A stretch of DNA of 64,000 nucleotides from Prostheceraeus crozeri (taxonomy: Eukaryota > Platyhelminthes > Polycladida > Euryleptidae), in the NCBI GenBank assembly GCA_907163375.1, contig CAJQUW010004462.1:306001-370000 (forward strand). Direction: 5' to 3'. The notes under the pieces were generated by a model, which was not told where the DNA came from, did no database searches, and saw only the letters and a list, made by a program, of their open reading frames with translations. The translations under genes and the position numbers were made by a program. Of this stretch, positions 13,021-25,110 are shown one piece after another; the stretch's first letter is position 1; each line of letters opens with the position of its first letter.

Positions 13021-13823
13021 ATATATATATATATCACACAGATTAAGTCCAAATGGACGCCAACAACCTCTCTTCCCGACCGCAGCTCGTATGTCCGGGG
13101 TTCGAACACATGTCAGCAAGAAGAAACCTTTGCAAGTGCTTTTGCTATACTGTCGGAACGTTGGTACAAGAAATGTTGACTTAAGTCCATGTCATGCATT
13201 GTTTTCCACAGCAGATGCATGATACAATGTTATTGTGGACGAGACAGTCTATTACTGTCAAGCCACTGTCTACTTAGTAATAGGGAGTGTTTCAGTTGAT
13301 CTCATCACTGTTTCATGGCTATGCAGTAGTGACCTGCGGTTGCGGATAGAGCCTCACGGCCACAGGTAGATGGAAACTTCGGCACGGGTACGGACGGGTA
13401 AGGATATTTTCGAGCATGCATGAGACGGACTACTACGAGTAGAATAAGAGTGAAAATCAAAAGTCAATTGCAGTCCAATCACTGGACCCCTTTCTGTTGT
13501 GGTCTGTTGAGTCAGATGATCCATTCAGGACAATAGACAACTTCATGTATATTTTTGATGAAAGAATGTCATAATGATGTTATGTATTGCGTATGAGGTC
13601 AAATTACCACAGCTAAATAAGAAAAATTGTGAGGTTCTGAAATTAGTTCAAGGCCCATTCACTTTCACTATCTACATAATTTTAGATTGAATAACATACT
13701 TCCTTGATAGTAACCAAATTAATTGTGAGCAGTGCTGCTACATGCATCTACATGGAAATGTACATGTACCACTTCTATGTATAAAACAGCAACCGTTATG
13801 TACTCTTCAAAATACAGAATAAC
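13021..13823. other. Intergenic, no gene seen
   Basis: Noncoding. A tRNA B-box-like GGGTTCGAAC at about 13099 suggests at most a SINE scrap. No A box could be placed. Confidence 0.35.
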
Positions 13824-14039
13824 CAGTGCTCCGACAGCGACGTGAATTTCGCGTTGAACGCGAAATTTTAAAAACTCGACGCGAAACGCGAAATTGGCCC
13901 TTGCGACGCGAAATTGAGACTGTTTGAGACGCAACTTTAAAGATTTTTTACAGAATTTTCACCTCTAGGACAGCTATGAGCCATGAAGGAAGCTAGGGGT
14001 TACTCAATGAAAAAGTGACATTGTATTATTTTGAATAAA

Positions 14040-15560
14040 TAGAAGGAAAAAAACATCTTCTAATTTGGTTGAGGTGTCCCCATTAGAAACCTGTTCGCAC
14101 GCCTCTTGAAAGTATCAAAATTGTATTGGTCAAGGAAAGTGGTCTGGGGAGGCTGATTCCAAAGCTTTGCCATGCGATTGCGAACAAAAAGGCTTTTCGA
14201 GCGACTCACAGTACGCGTGCGTTCTAGGCTCACATGATAGCATGTGAGTGCATTAGCTCTACGTGTGCTTCTGGAGAAAGTCTTAGGTTTAGGTACGCAC
14301 TCATTTACTGCAGAGCTGCTTCTACCGAAATAGTATCTGTAGAAGAGACTGAGTGAAGCAACATCACGTTTGACGGAGAGCGGCTGCAACTTGTTAGCAA
14401 GTTTTTCACCCATAAGATTCTTGACACGTTTCTCAACACGTTCAAAGAGGTTAAGATGCGTTTGTGGGGCGCCGGCCCGCAGATGACAGCAATAGTCCAT
14501 CAGAGGACGAATAGTGGACTTGTAAAGATAGCAGACAGTCTGTTGTGGAAGATAGTTTCTGGCACGATAGAGACTATCAAAGCGTTGAGCTGCCTGCTTG
14601 CCAATGGATTGGATGTACGGTTTCCATGACAAGTTTTTCGTAACCACCAATCCAAGGATGTAGATGGAATATTGTTCTCTGATCCTATTATCTGACATCT
14701 TAATGCTATGATCATCATCATCTCCTTTAAGTATTGAGTGAAGAATACCCTGAGTTTTTGAAGGATTGAAGGAAACAAACCAATTGGCGCCCCATTCTGA
14801 GAACCTGCGTAAGTCTTCATTAAGAACGTCGCATAACTGCTGACGTTGCTGAGTGTTCTTAGCAAATCGCTCATTGGAATTGAAGAGTGCCGTGTCATCT
14901 GCATGCATCGCCAATTTGCTCACTAAGCACTCGGGGAGGTCGTTGATGTACAACAGAAGAGTTGGTCCCAAAATTTACCCTTGAGGAACTCTTGCATTGA
15001 CAACCTTGGTGGAAGACATTTGGCCATCTAAGACGACAGATATCTGCCGGTCACTAAGGGAAGAGGCAAGAAGTTTGTTGACTTGATCAGTAACTCCATA
15101 GGACTTCAGCTTCCTAAGGAGTCTTTGATGCCAGACTTTATCGAATGCCTTGGAAATATCCAGGGCAACTGATCTCGTCTCACCCTGTGTGGCAAGGATA
15201 CGACTCACATGTTGAGTGACATATGAAAAAAGATCTGCAGTTGATCGAGAGTACCTGAAGCCATACTTTTCTTCTGATAAAAGGTTTTCAGTTTCAAGGA
15301 AGTTAACAATATGTTGGTTAATCACTGCTTCAAAAAATCTTGTCAGCAATTGGAAGCAGGCTGATAGGACGGTAACTAGATGGAAGAGATGAGTCAGAGC
15401 CTTTCTTTGAAATTGGAACCACGGAAGCTACTTTCCAATAAGAGGGAAACTCACCGGTGGATGCACATCCACTGATCAGTTTGGTTAAAAGTGGAGAAAG
15501 CTCAGGTGAGAGATGCTTGAAGACCGAAACCGGTATGCCATCTGGTCCACTAGACTTAGA
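14040..15560 (-). mobile_element. 5'-truncated non-LTR retrotransposon (Jockey/CR1-like LINE)
   Basis: The minus strand carries the reverse transcriptase and C-terminal part of a LINE ORF2. It begins with SSGPDGIP near 15550, followed by SSYRPISLLP, YGFRYSRSTADL, ALDISKAFDKVWH, the catalytic box HADDTALF, then the C-terminal domain ending GTPQPN at 14060. The upstream endonuclease is missing, as expected of a 5'-truncated insertion. The coding sequence is broken by a frameshift near 15340 and by a TAA at 14972-14974 where relatives have Ser in QGSILGP. A long A-rich tail is not visible. The copy is dead but not very old. Confidence 0.85.
14060..15555 (-). pseudogene. LINE reverse transcriptase, broken
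   Basis: Two open pieces (15349-14975 and 14971-14060) are parts of one reverse transcriptase that would copy the LINE RNA at a nicked target. Seen motifs are the fingers block GFRYSRST, the palm Asp in ALDISKAFDKVWH and the second palm box HADDTAL. A thumb and roughly 200 residues of C-terminal domain follow. One in-frame TAA and one frameshift interrupt it. The piece upstream of 15349 continues the homology (SGPDGIPVSVFKHLSPELSP) in another frame. Confidence 0.85.
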
Positions 15561-15889
15561 GCTATAGAAGATATAAAACGTTTTTTGATACTAAATTGGT
15601 TAATGAACAAATTACTATTATGGACTCCGGAGTGTATTTTCGAATTCTATGATAATTTTGATTGTAAGTAATACAAATTGCATTTTCAGACTTTTTACCC
15701 ACTGGGCGAAAACAAGGTAGAGCGAGTTAATGATGTATTCGAACTTCATGACCATCTCGTACATCTCTATGAGCGACGGATGCTTCGTTTTATCAAGAGG
15801 GAAAAAAGCTTCACGTAATGCACTGGAAGACTGATATTTCCGACCAAAGAAATTGTCTGGGATGCTGCAACATCGTCCTTGGTCCTGCT

Positions 15890-16760
15890 GCAAAAAGAAC
15901 TTTTTGCAATATGAGCTCTTTAAATCAGGCTATTGTTATCGAGCAGATGCGCAAGTTCTACTCGGTCAGGAATGATCCCAATTTTTAGAAATTGGTTTTG
16001 CAATTCGCAAGTCATATTCCGAAAGTTATTTCCGAGGAGGAAGTATCTGACTTGTCTGTCGATATCCACACGTATCAGCTCCTCGTAAAAGATTTTGCCT
16101 CCACGGACAACGCTTCGACTGGAACAATTGAAAGTTCTCCCAACTTAGAAAGTTTCACTGTTGGAACTCCTAGGGCGACAATAGAACAAAGCAAAAAATT
16201 TCCAACTTAGGTAAAGGTTACTAAAGCTGCTTTTATCCTCCCTCATTCATGGTAATGCTGAAATCGAGAGAATTTTTCCAATTCTGGCTGATGTTATAAC
16301 GAAGAAAAAGTATTTGTTACCCGATACCGTTAATGCCCTTGTGGTTTGCAAGTCAATCATGAAGACCAAAAATTGGTCTCCTGAAATTTTTCCTTTTAAT
16401 AAGGAATCTGTTAAGCAGTTTGTGTCTGCCAGGGCATCCTATGAGGAGGTGAAGCGAGATAAGGAAAAAAGAGGAAGTGAGGAAAAGACAGCAGGAAATG
16501 GAGATAATGCTTCAAGAAGAGATCTCGAAAGAGAAGGAGGCAATCAAACGTCGAAAGGGTGTACTTCCGAAGGCAAATGAAACAAAGAAGAAATTCGGCG
16601 GCATATCGCTGAAAAGAATCAGCTACAAGAGCTTTTGATTGAGGCGAATGATAAACTTGAACCATTAAGAAATGAAAAAGACAAACTCACCGACAAAGAG
16701 AAGAAGTTAGACCAAAAAAATGGTTCAGCCAGTCTTCAAACGGCTGTGTAAAGACGGTTG
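15890..16760 (+). pseudogene. Decayed hAT transposase C-terminus
   Basis: The plus strand shows VIEQMRKFYSVRNDPNF, HIPKVISEEEVSDLSVDIH and, across a frame change near 16240, the hAT dimerisation block beginning AAFILPHS, then IERIFPILADVITKKK and VNALVVCKSIM. A basic, Lys/Glu-rich tail (16411-16740) follows. This resembles the intact-looking copy at 17922-20377 (VIPHGNADVERGLSV, VINGVRATKDM, then a Lys/Glu tail). The two elements therefore belong to related hAT families. Stops and frame changes make this copy dead. It is probably the transposase of the outer hAT shell. Confidence 0.65.
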
Positions 16761-17554
16761 CGATTCACAGAATGTCCATCAATTGAAAGGTTGAATTGGT
16801 CTTTATATACATGCATACATGCTGCTTTTTAGTTTATATGTACTTAATTCAAATAAGAAAGTAATATATCACTCCTTGTCGTTCATATCAGCATTTTGAA
16901 GCTGAGTCCACGTCACAATGAAAATAGCGTATTTGAGTATCGTATTATGCTTATCTGTATGAGCTAATCGTTCCTCGAATATAAGACGTATTCTCAAGCA
17001 ATTTCAGAGGAATAAGTAACAAAACAGTGACCATTATTTTATTCGTCATGATTTCTCATTCTTGTAGCTCTGAATTTGAAAAGTTTCTAATCCAGTCCAT
17101 GTTTGCTCTTGAATTAGAATAGACGAAATACATAGTGCGACAGAATTGGCTTTAGTATTGCAGGGTGTCAACTCGATCCTATATTCCTATATTTTTTCAT
17201 TTATCCTATATATCCTATATTTATCCCATATTTCGTTGAAAGGTCCTATATTATCCTATATTTCTAAATTGAAAACCAATCATAGTGGAGTTAAGGCATT
17301 TATTCACGATTTATTTACGTATTAATGAATGAATTGAGCCTTGATGTATAATTACTCACATACTCGTACTTGTAGGATGAATGATATTATAAAAATTATT
17401 CTAATCGATGTTTGTATGCAAATATTGAAGATGTCATAACATCGTAGGCTGTAAATAAATTTACATATAGAATGGCTGATAACAGGATGTACATATTTTT
17501 AGCGTAATTTTCTTTTTTCTGCAATTACAGGAAATCAAATCGCCCTGTGCAGAC

Positions 17555-17640
17555 TCGGGGCTGTGACGAATAAGTCTGCTGCTGCACCCTTGCATGTCGT
17601 AAAAGGCGACTGATAGGACTAAATTTTCATAATCCCATTA
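17555..17640 (+). repeat. Possible SINE-core scrap
   Basis: CCCTTGCATGTCGTAAAAGG followed by CGACTGATAGGAC resembles a conserved SINE central word (CATGTCGTAAGAGGCGACTAA) that I know from invertebrate repeats. It lies between the 5' end of the hAT and its transposase. No promoter boxes or tail are visible. Confidence 0.25.
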
Positions 17641-17921
17641 AAATATAGAATCAGTGTGATTGCAAGTAGGAAATTTAATGTAGGTTATGTTATGTCGCTA
17701 TATATCCAATTCAGTCATAAAATACTGATTGAACATAAAATTTCTATTCATTCGAACAATCTTGAACGATTTAGGCCTGCATGTAACATAAGATTTCATA
17801 TGCATTATATTTGTCATATATGTGCCTTTCGTCGATGCATGTACGTACATGTGTGCTTACAAAATGCTTTCTTTGTAGAAACCGGTTTGGTATACAAAAC
17901 TCTACCCGAAAAGTCCACGCG

Positions 17922-20377
17922 ATGCCGAAAGCAAAGACAAAGTTTCAGGAACACTGGTTGAAAGAAAAGGATAGACATGGCCATTTATTAAGCAAATGGT
18001 GCGTTCGAGGGAAAGATGAACATCATGCATTGTGTCTTGCCTGTAACAAGCAAATTGGTTGCGATAATGCAGGTTTATCACAAGTAAAGCAACACGCTGA
18101 AACTCAAGGACACGTGAAACTCTTCAAATCAACATCTGATTATGTTCAATCAAGGATCAAACTTCAACCTCAATCTAGTTCCTCTACAAAGTCAAGTTTG
18201 GGCATCAGTATAATTAACGACGACGTCACAGCGGCTGAAGTAATTTGGGCAGGAAAGAGTGCAGTTTCGAACTATGGTTTCAGGTCATCCGATGGAATTG
18301 CTGAAACTTTCCAAGCAATGTTTAAATGTCCAATAGCGGAAAAGATGACATTAAGCAGGACAAAAATGTCATACCTGTATTCTGACGGCATTGGTTCAGT
18401 ATTTAGAGAAGAGATGGTAGCCGATTTAGTTTCGTCAGGAGGCGCTTTCTCTTTACAATATGACGAAACAACAAATGTTCAAGTGAAAAAACAGATGGAC
18501 CTTTTACTGCGATACTGGTCAACGGAGCACAACGAAGTTTGGTGCCGCTATTATAAGTCTCTATTTTTTGGTCATGCCCGTGGAGAAGTTGTCGCTGAAG
18601 CATTAATGAAGTCGATGAAGTTTGATAATGTGCCAATAAGTAAGATGGTCGCTCTCGGAAGTGATGGCCCAAATGTAAATAAAACAATATGGAGAGAAAT
18701 GGAAAAAGAGTGAAAGACGAGGGCAATAATGGATTGATAGATATCGGTACATGTAATGTTCATGTTATACACAATGCCTTTGCTAAGGGACTATCCGAGT
18801 ATGGCGGCGATGTTGAGCAGCTAGCCGTGGACTTGTTCAGCTTGTTCAAATACTCTGCAGCAAGAAGAGAAGATTTCAAAGAAATCCAACTCGATTTGGA
18901 ACTCGAAATTCAGATGTTCCATCAACATACTAACACACGCTGGTTGTCAATCGGTCCAAGTATTCGACGGATCCTCGATCAATGGACTGGAGTATGTCAA
19001 TTCATTGATTCATTGCAGAAAGATTCGAAAAGCACTCCGAAGAGTATTGCCTTTAGAAGAACAGCCACGGCCCTTGGACCACTGAAACAGGCAACACGTG
19101 TTCAGTTGCACTTTTTGGATTGTACTGTGAAGATCTTCGAAGAATTTTTGAGATCTTTTCAGTCGAAAGAGCCAATGGTTAATCGATTATATGATATGTG
19201 CGCACTTCTGAAAACTTTGTTACTTCGATTCATCAAACCTGAAAAGCTGAAGGGAAAAGATGGAGTTGATTTAGCTTCTGTCGATCTTTCTAGGTCTCAC
19301 CAACTTTCTGATGATGATATTTCAATCGGAGAACCCGCCAGAAAAGCTCTAGCAAAGCTAACAATGGACCAGCAAGCCAAATCATTGTTCGGTATGCGGG
19401 ATTGTTTTTGTGCAATAGCATCATATCTGAAAACCAGGCTTCCCCTCGACAACAGAATTTTAGAATGTCTCGGATTCCTCAATCCACAGAAGACAAATCT
19501 CGCCAATGTTGAAGATATCGCTCACGTGGCTCGAAAATTTCACTTGTCCGACTCAAACATCGTGACAGTCAAGGATGAATGGAAAGTATTATGCTTGGGT
19601 GATGACATGAAATTATTCTCATCCATTAATCGCGTGGACCATTTCTGGCGAGAAATTTTTATGTTAAAGCGGTCCGATGGTCAACCCAAATATCCTTGTC
19701 TGACTGATGTAATCAAAACTGCCTTGGTTATTCCACATGGAAATGCAGATGTGGAAAGGGGATTATCTGTAAATAATTCATTTGTAACCGCAGGGCGATC
19801 TCTGCTTATTGAGACAGTCATAAACGGTGTCAGAGCAACGAAAGACATGGTACAGTTTTGTGACCCTGAATTGAATCGACCAGAAAAATTGCCCTTGACA
19901 AAGAAAATAATCACCGCCGCAAGAGGAGCTCATTCGGAATACGTTATGAGGCTGGAAGCTGATCGCAAGAGAGAAGAAGAAGAGAAGCAAAGAAAACAAA
20001 AACAGAAAGTTGAGATAGAGCTAATTGAGAAAGAGCGGCAACAATTGAAAGAAAAACAATCAAGTCTCTAGGAAAAAGGTGAAAAACTTCTTTTAAAAGA
20101 AAAGAAGACGAATGATGCGCTTGCAGCGGCACATGAATTTTTGAGTGATGGAAACAATAAATTAAGAGATGCATTGAAGAATGGAAATCTACAGTATGCG
20201 GCAACTGCACACTTGATGATAGACACTGGAACTCAAAAAACAAGAGAATTGACTACTACTCTCGAGGAAGTGAGACATAAGCAGAGAAGCTTAACTAACA
20301 AAAAGCGCAAACTCTTCGATAAGAATCTCAGTCTGCTGGAATCGGTCAAAAAGTTCAAACCCGGTAATGCTGAATAA
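17922..20377 (+). pseudogene. hAT transposase with BED-type zinc finger, two lesions
   Basis: It would bind and cut the element's ends. ATG 17922 opens MPKAKTKFQEHWLKEKDR. A BED-like C2H2 finger follows (CLACNK...HAETQGH, residues about 35-65). Catalytic-core blocks are SLQYDETTNVQ, ALGSDGPNVN and the RW motif NTRWLSIG. The C-terminal dimerisation block is VIPHGNADVERGLSV. A frameshift lies near 18700-18713, where the first frame ends and homology continues in the frame of 18689-20071. A TAG at 20069-20071 cuts off about 100 further codons of Lys/Glu-rich coiled coil that stay open in frame to 20377. Upstream frame back to 17811 lacks family sequence, so I prefer ATG 17922. The family resembles host-annotated BED-finger hAT proteins of marine invertebrates. 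Confidence 0.85.
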
Positions 20378-21424
20378 TGGATTTGATTGTTTGAAACACA
20401 TTAGTGAAATAACATTTTCTTTTGATAGAGTGTATTTTATAGTGACTTTCTTGACTTTCTATGACTATTTTTCTCAATTTTGTTATTGGTTTAACTACCT
20501 GGGGATGTCCTACATTTTGAAAACCTCAATTTTGCATGTAATCGTTTTTATAATGATTTTTTAGCTGAGGAGAGTATCCTGTGGTCACCATATTTGTTAT
20601 ATACTCGTAGTTATGTGGTCACACCATTCGAAATTTTTATTCAAGATTTGTTAGTTGTGACATTTTGTAAAGATTTTTTTATCGTTCCATTGTTGAAATT
20701 GTTTTTACATTTATTTGTTAACTGATTGTATGAAAAATATGTTTGTGGAGGAACGGGATGGCTGTGAGGGGTGGAGGCCATCAAAAAAAATAATAAATAG
20801 AACATTTGTGTACAATGATGTGTGTTATTTTCTTGAGATGGTAACCGATTTAGTCTTGACAACTTGATGAAATACTCTACAATTTATGATCATTGACTTA
20901 TTAAATCGAATTTGAGGTGAAATACGTAGGATATTTTACATTATGCGAAATCAAAAATAAGAAAAATTGGCTATTTTATAATATTGTGTACTGAAATTTG
21001 ATCCTATATTTATCCTATATTTTTTGTTTCTCCGATCCTATATTCCTATATTTTCTGGATTATTTCGAGTTGACACCCTGGTATTAAGAATCTATTGAAC
21101 ATTGCGCGGCTTTCTACTGGAAAATTTCCTGAAAGGGTTTCATTTTTCAAGAGCAAAATGTAATTGTGTTTCTCATTTTTTGACCAACATGTTGCCACCA
21201 GAGCGACAATAGTACCGTTATATGTGATCTTGATATATGTTTCCATTCCAGGATTCGATGAATATAAATAATGGAGCACTTGCATGATAATGACGAAAAA
21301 CACATTAAAATAATGATAAATACAAACTTCTGTTCATTAGAATTTCGGAAATGCAAGTTACATGTAAAATCGTTATAAATATTTTTCGAAGCGAAATTGA
21401 GAATTGACCCCCTGTCGGAGCACT

Positions 21425-22510
21425 AAATGACATAATTTTGAGCCCACTACTGCTGCCTTGAAAAATTGGTGCCCCGCTATCACAACTTGGTTGCTCCTTG
21501 CAAGATAAACAAATTTTCTTTTTGGAAAGCGAATTTGATTCTTGTAACCAGTTTAAGCTTCATTTCTATAACGAGTGATTCTCAAAACGACTGTTCTCTG
21601 TACATGCATGCATGTGCCACGGAAATCAAGGGCTGTCATCAATTACATTGATAATTTTGCGTGGGTCACTTGCATGTTGATTTCTGTCATATCTAGGTAA
21701 ATCAATCTTAACTTTGAAGCTTTTTCTACAGTGATTATCTGAGAGTATGATTGCGCCGTTCGAATGTGCATTCTGACCATTAAATTGAGGCCCTTATGTT
21801 TTTTGTTTCAAGAGAAATATTGACACTTATTAACGTAGAGGACAAGTGTATGGTAGTCCTGTACAAAAGTTAAAATTTTGTTGTTCATTATTTCTACTAT
21901 TACATTGTATGTGTAATGATTGGTGGGCAAGTGTCGCAATTATATGACAAGAAAAAGGTAAAGTTCTTCAGTTCGCGGTCCTGCCGTGGATCTTAAACTG
22001 GGATAAATGCTATCTGGATTTTCTATGTCAATTTTCGTTGACCAAAATGGTGCATTTATCGCTTTTTAGTTCAGGTCTCCTCTGAAGTATTAAGTCATCT
22101 GTGAGGTTTAATCATTTCTTGATTTTTTCCATTCTGATATTCAATTTAATTGCAGATTCATTTTTACATCCTTGAACATGTTTGGAAGGTGATCAAGCCT
22201 ATTGAGCGAAGAACATCGGACTATAAACTACAGAATTAGTTAAATGGTTAGAAATAATTTAAAGTGTAGTCGAGTACTCTCTTGACCATCATTATGAAGC
22301 TCCCACTTAGCTAAAGCGACCGGTTTTTACAGTCTCTAATTTTTGCAGATTTTCGACAAATTTGAAAAGTTGGGGGGGGGGGATTGGAGGTAACAATCCA
22401 TAAGCACTGATACCAGTTATATCATGTAAGACACAAAAGCATGACAATCTGATCTTCTTTCTGTTGAGTTATAAATATATCGAAACTCAGCTTCTGACAA
22501 TGTCATGATA
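21425..22510. other. Intergenic, G-run
   Basis: No gene recognised. A G10-type run lies at about 22371-22382. Upstream exons of the next gene may lie here but could not be identified. Confidence 0.35.
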
Positions 22511-22543
22511 CATGAAAACTATGCTTCATTCTCTCATTTGCAG

Positions 22544-24371
22544 GGCGCTGTACACTCAAAATTTGTTTATGTCTCGAATTTCAACCATGCTTCTAACCTT
22601 CCGTCAAGTTTTGGTTCAACCGCACGTGTTTGAAATAATGAAGTGTGTGAAACGAGTTGTTTCTATCGGTTGTGGTCCGGGTCCTGACATCGCTGCGGTT
22701 TTGATGCTCCTTCGAGTCAACATCGGAGTCAGTCATTTTGTGAAAGTAATCGGCATAGACCAGTTCATCGGTTGGCGTCAATATGTTCTCAGTCTCAATA
22801 AAGTTGACTTGGACGGTCTGACATGCAGTGTTGAATTCTGGCAACTGCGTGTCGAAGAAAAGACGCTAGATGAAGTGCTTGCTGCTGAGATGTGTGTCAT
22901 GTCTTACACTGATGCTGCCATTCATACTCAAAAGTTCTGGCAGGGTCTAAAGCTTAAATTCAGTTTGATAGTTATACTCGATCAAAAGAAAGGCAGTTTG
23001 ACACGGTTATTGCGACGTGAAAATTTCAGAATGGTGGAATATGAGTACAAGGGTACTAAACGTTTCTTTTATTGGGTTGATCCACGTGGGGTTAAGGATT
23101 CTTTGAGTTATATTAGCACTCGATTTATTCGAAGTGAAGCACTGACCCATAAAGCTGAGATTAGTCCCGCTGCCGCGCCAATTTCAGCATCGACCCCGAT
23201 CGAACAATCTGTAGAAGAGGAGGTTGAAGAAGAGGAAGAAGAAGAAGATGAAGATGATAATAGTGAACAACAGAGAGAACTGGCTGCGATATTCGATCGT
23301 CTAGGTAACATTGGCAAAATGCCAGTTGCACAATTAAATGAGCTTGATGAAGTTCAGAGAATTAGAGAGGAGCTCTCCCGAACATATGATAGCATTAAAG
23401 ATGGAAGCAGTTTCAACGCTGCTGTGAAACCGAAACGCTCTTATCGGTCTGCTCTTGAGCCACAGAAGCATTTGTCGAAAGAGCGCAAAAATCAACTTTT
23501 GAAAGCCAAACTGAGAGAGTTAGGTGTCGAGTCAGAAGAGGAGGAGGAGGAGGAAAAAGATGAGAGTGACGATGAAGATGAGGAATCAGAAAGCAATTTA
23601 AGTGAAGTTGGTGATCAGAATAATAGCTTTGTCGATTTAACTGAAGATAGTAGAATATCACCTCTTACTATTGATGCCAGTGAAAGCACTGGTCCAATTT
23701 CTGTGGCTGACAGTGAAGGTGGCATGCCAATCATATGCGTCTCCTCTAGAATGTTGTCTCCTACACCGATAGGTAATGCTATTCCCACAGTGGATCACCT
23801 AATGCCAAATTACTCACCACCAATTGTCATACCACCAATTAATATGCAATCTGATCAAGGCCATGTAAATGCACTTCCCGTTGGCCAGCCTATATCTAAG
23901 GTACCATTGTCGTTTGTTAATTATCCGGTGACACCAAAATCCCCAATTTCTGAAACGTCATATTTACGTTTCGATTCCCATTTACCAAATGCATATTCAG
24001 TAGTTTCTGAGACTGCACGAAGTCGACTGAGTTGTGATTCAGGATTCAGCAATTCAATAAATAGTAAGTTCGAACCTGCTAATAATCGTGCTTCCCTTGT
24101 TTTGTTAAGCAACGGAAATGAATTTGCTAAGCAACCAAAACAAGATCAAAGAAGTTTCAGTTCACGACCTTTCAAGCGACCTAACTCATGCTTGGGTACT
24201 GTCGAGAACATAAGACGTAGTGACTTATCCACTAAACGCGTTAATCTAGCTTCTCCAAATGACACAAATTTGGCACACTTCAACAGCGCAGCTGCAGCTA
24301 AAAACAAAGAGGTGACCGACCTTCGTCAATTGCTGAATAATCGGCGACATAAGAGGTCATCAAATCCGTGA
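22544..24371 (+). CDS. Host gene, terminal exon; methyltransferase-like protein
   Basis: A long single exon, open for 619 codons if read from ATG 22512. A good acceptor (CTCATTTGCAG) ends at 22543, so the true exon probably starts at 22544 with earlier exons upstream. The N-terminal third looks like a Rossmann-fold SAM-dependent methyltransferase: VVSIGCGPGPDIAAVL matches motif I (residues about 49-64 of the long frame), VIGIDQF could be the acidic loop after strand 2, and FSLIVILDQK a later strand. The C-terminal two thirds are low complexity, with two acidic runs (near codons 235-252 and 341-362) and a Ser/Pro/Asn-rich tail ending RRHKRSSNP. That tail suggests a nuclear or disordered region. 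Substrate unknown. The intact frame among decayed transposons argues for a real host gene. Similar unnamed proteins exist in marine deuterostomes as far as I recall. Confidence 0.65.
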
Positions 24372-24694
24372 AAATTGATACTGTCTAATTCGATATGCAT
24401 TTAAGTCCTATTTTTGTATTTGTACAAATCATAGTCACTTCCATTTTGGATTGTAATCGTGTACAGTGAGAAAATGTTCCTTTCCAATGTGTACATAAGT
24501 TTCATAAAATGTACAAATTCCTACTCGTGAATCGACTTTTGTACTGATAGAGATTAGAAGACTTTCTTGATAAAATACTGTTTTTACTTGATATTTTCTA
24601 TCTTGGAATTTAGCACACAAGCGAGCACGTATACTACAGGGTGGGTGTTAAGCTGTGAGCAATTATCGTAGGATGGTCGAGGAACGCCTACACC

Positions 24695-24819
24695 CAGGGA
24701 TCGCAATTTTCCGGTTTTTTTGCGAAATTAATCTAATGTAAATATTTCTAATTTATGCATTCAACCCCTGGTTTTTCCAGATTTTCCGGGGTTTTTTCTT
24801 GGATGAATTGCAATCCCTG
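24695..24819. mobile_element. 125-bp hAT MITE with perfect target duplication
   Basis: Termini are CAGGGATCGCAATTTTCCGG and the complement of CAGGGATTGCAATT. The flanks carry an exact 8-bp duplication, CCTACACC (24687-24694 and 24820-24827). This is a short non-autonomous hAT derivative without coding sequence, lying about 320 bases after the stop of the host gene. Confidence 0.9.
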
Positions 24820-24998
24820 CCTACACCTTTTGCTGCTCATGAAGACTGAATGCCCATTCAATTGCGACCCTGATTGTTGACATAAAGCCAGCCAAATCAG
24901 GTCGCAGCTGTGTTCTTCCCTACACCGTTGCACACGCAATTATAGAGAACTAAGGTGGATGAATTTATAAAAGCTATGGAATTAACCATTGTCGTGAC

Positions 24999-25110
24999 TA
25001 GGGGTGTACCGATTAGTGATTTTGTTAATCGGCCGATTACCGATTAATCGGTGGAGGAATTGGAATCGACGCTTGTATTTACTGAAAGCGTCGATTTTTA
25101 TTTTAAGGAA
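24999..25110 (+). repeat. Solo hAT-like terminus
   Basis: TAGGGGTGTACCGATTAG followed by several CGATTAATCGG-type palindromes is typical of one end of non-autonomous hAT elements. I found no matching opposite end, so only one end may survive. Confidence 0.35.

Larger units (their letters stand above)
17161..21080 (+). mobile_element. hAT DNA transposon, nearly full length
   Basis: The ends are CAGGGTGTCAACTCG (from 17161) and its exact complement (to 21080). Inside both ends lie runs of the word TCCTATATT. The CAGGG start and the BED-finger transposase inside are hAT hallmarks. Flanks read TAGTATTG on the left and GTATTAAG on the right. They share only GTATT, so a clean 8-bp duplication is not evident. 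The transposase has two inactivating lesions, so the copy is non-functional but recent enough to keep its termini. Confidence 0.85.
13824..21424 (+). mobile_element. Old hAT shell with later elements nested inside
   Basis: AGTGCTCCGACAG at 13825-13837 and its complement at 21412-21424 are a 13-bp inverted pair. The left end has the hAT-like form CAGTGCTCC. CGCGAAATT words repeat below the left end (13845-13915), and GCGAAATTGAGA recurs near the right end. Between them lie a LINE (14040-15560), a decayed hAT transposase C-terminus (15890-16760) and a complete younger hAT (17161-21080). Removing the LINE and younger hAT leaves about 2.2 kb, a normal hAT size. No 8-bp target duplication survives, so the outer boundary is an inference from the inverted pair and the gene order. 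Confidence 0.45.

Noticed and set aside
13090-13110. tRNA B-box-like GGGTTCGAAC
   Set aside because: No A box or cloverleaf could be drawn around it. At most a SINE scrap.
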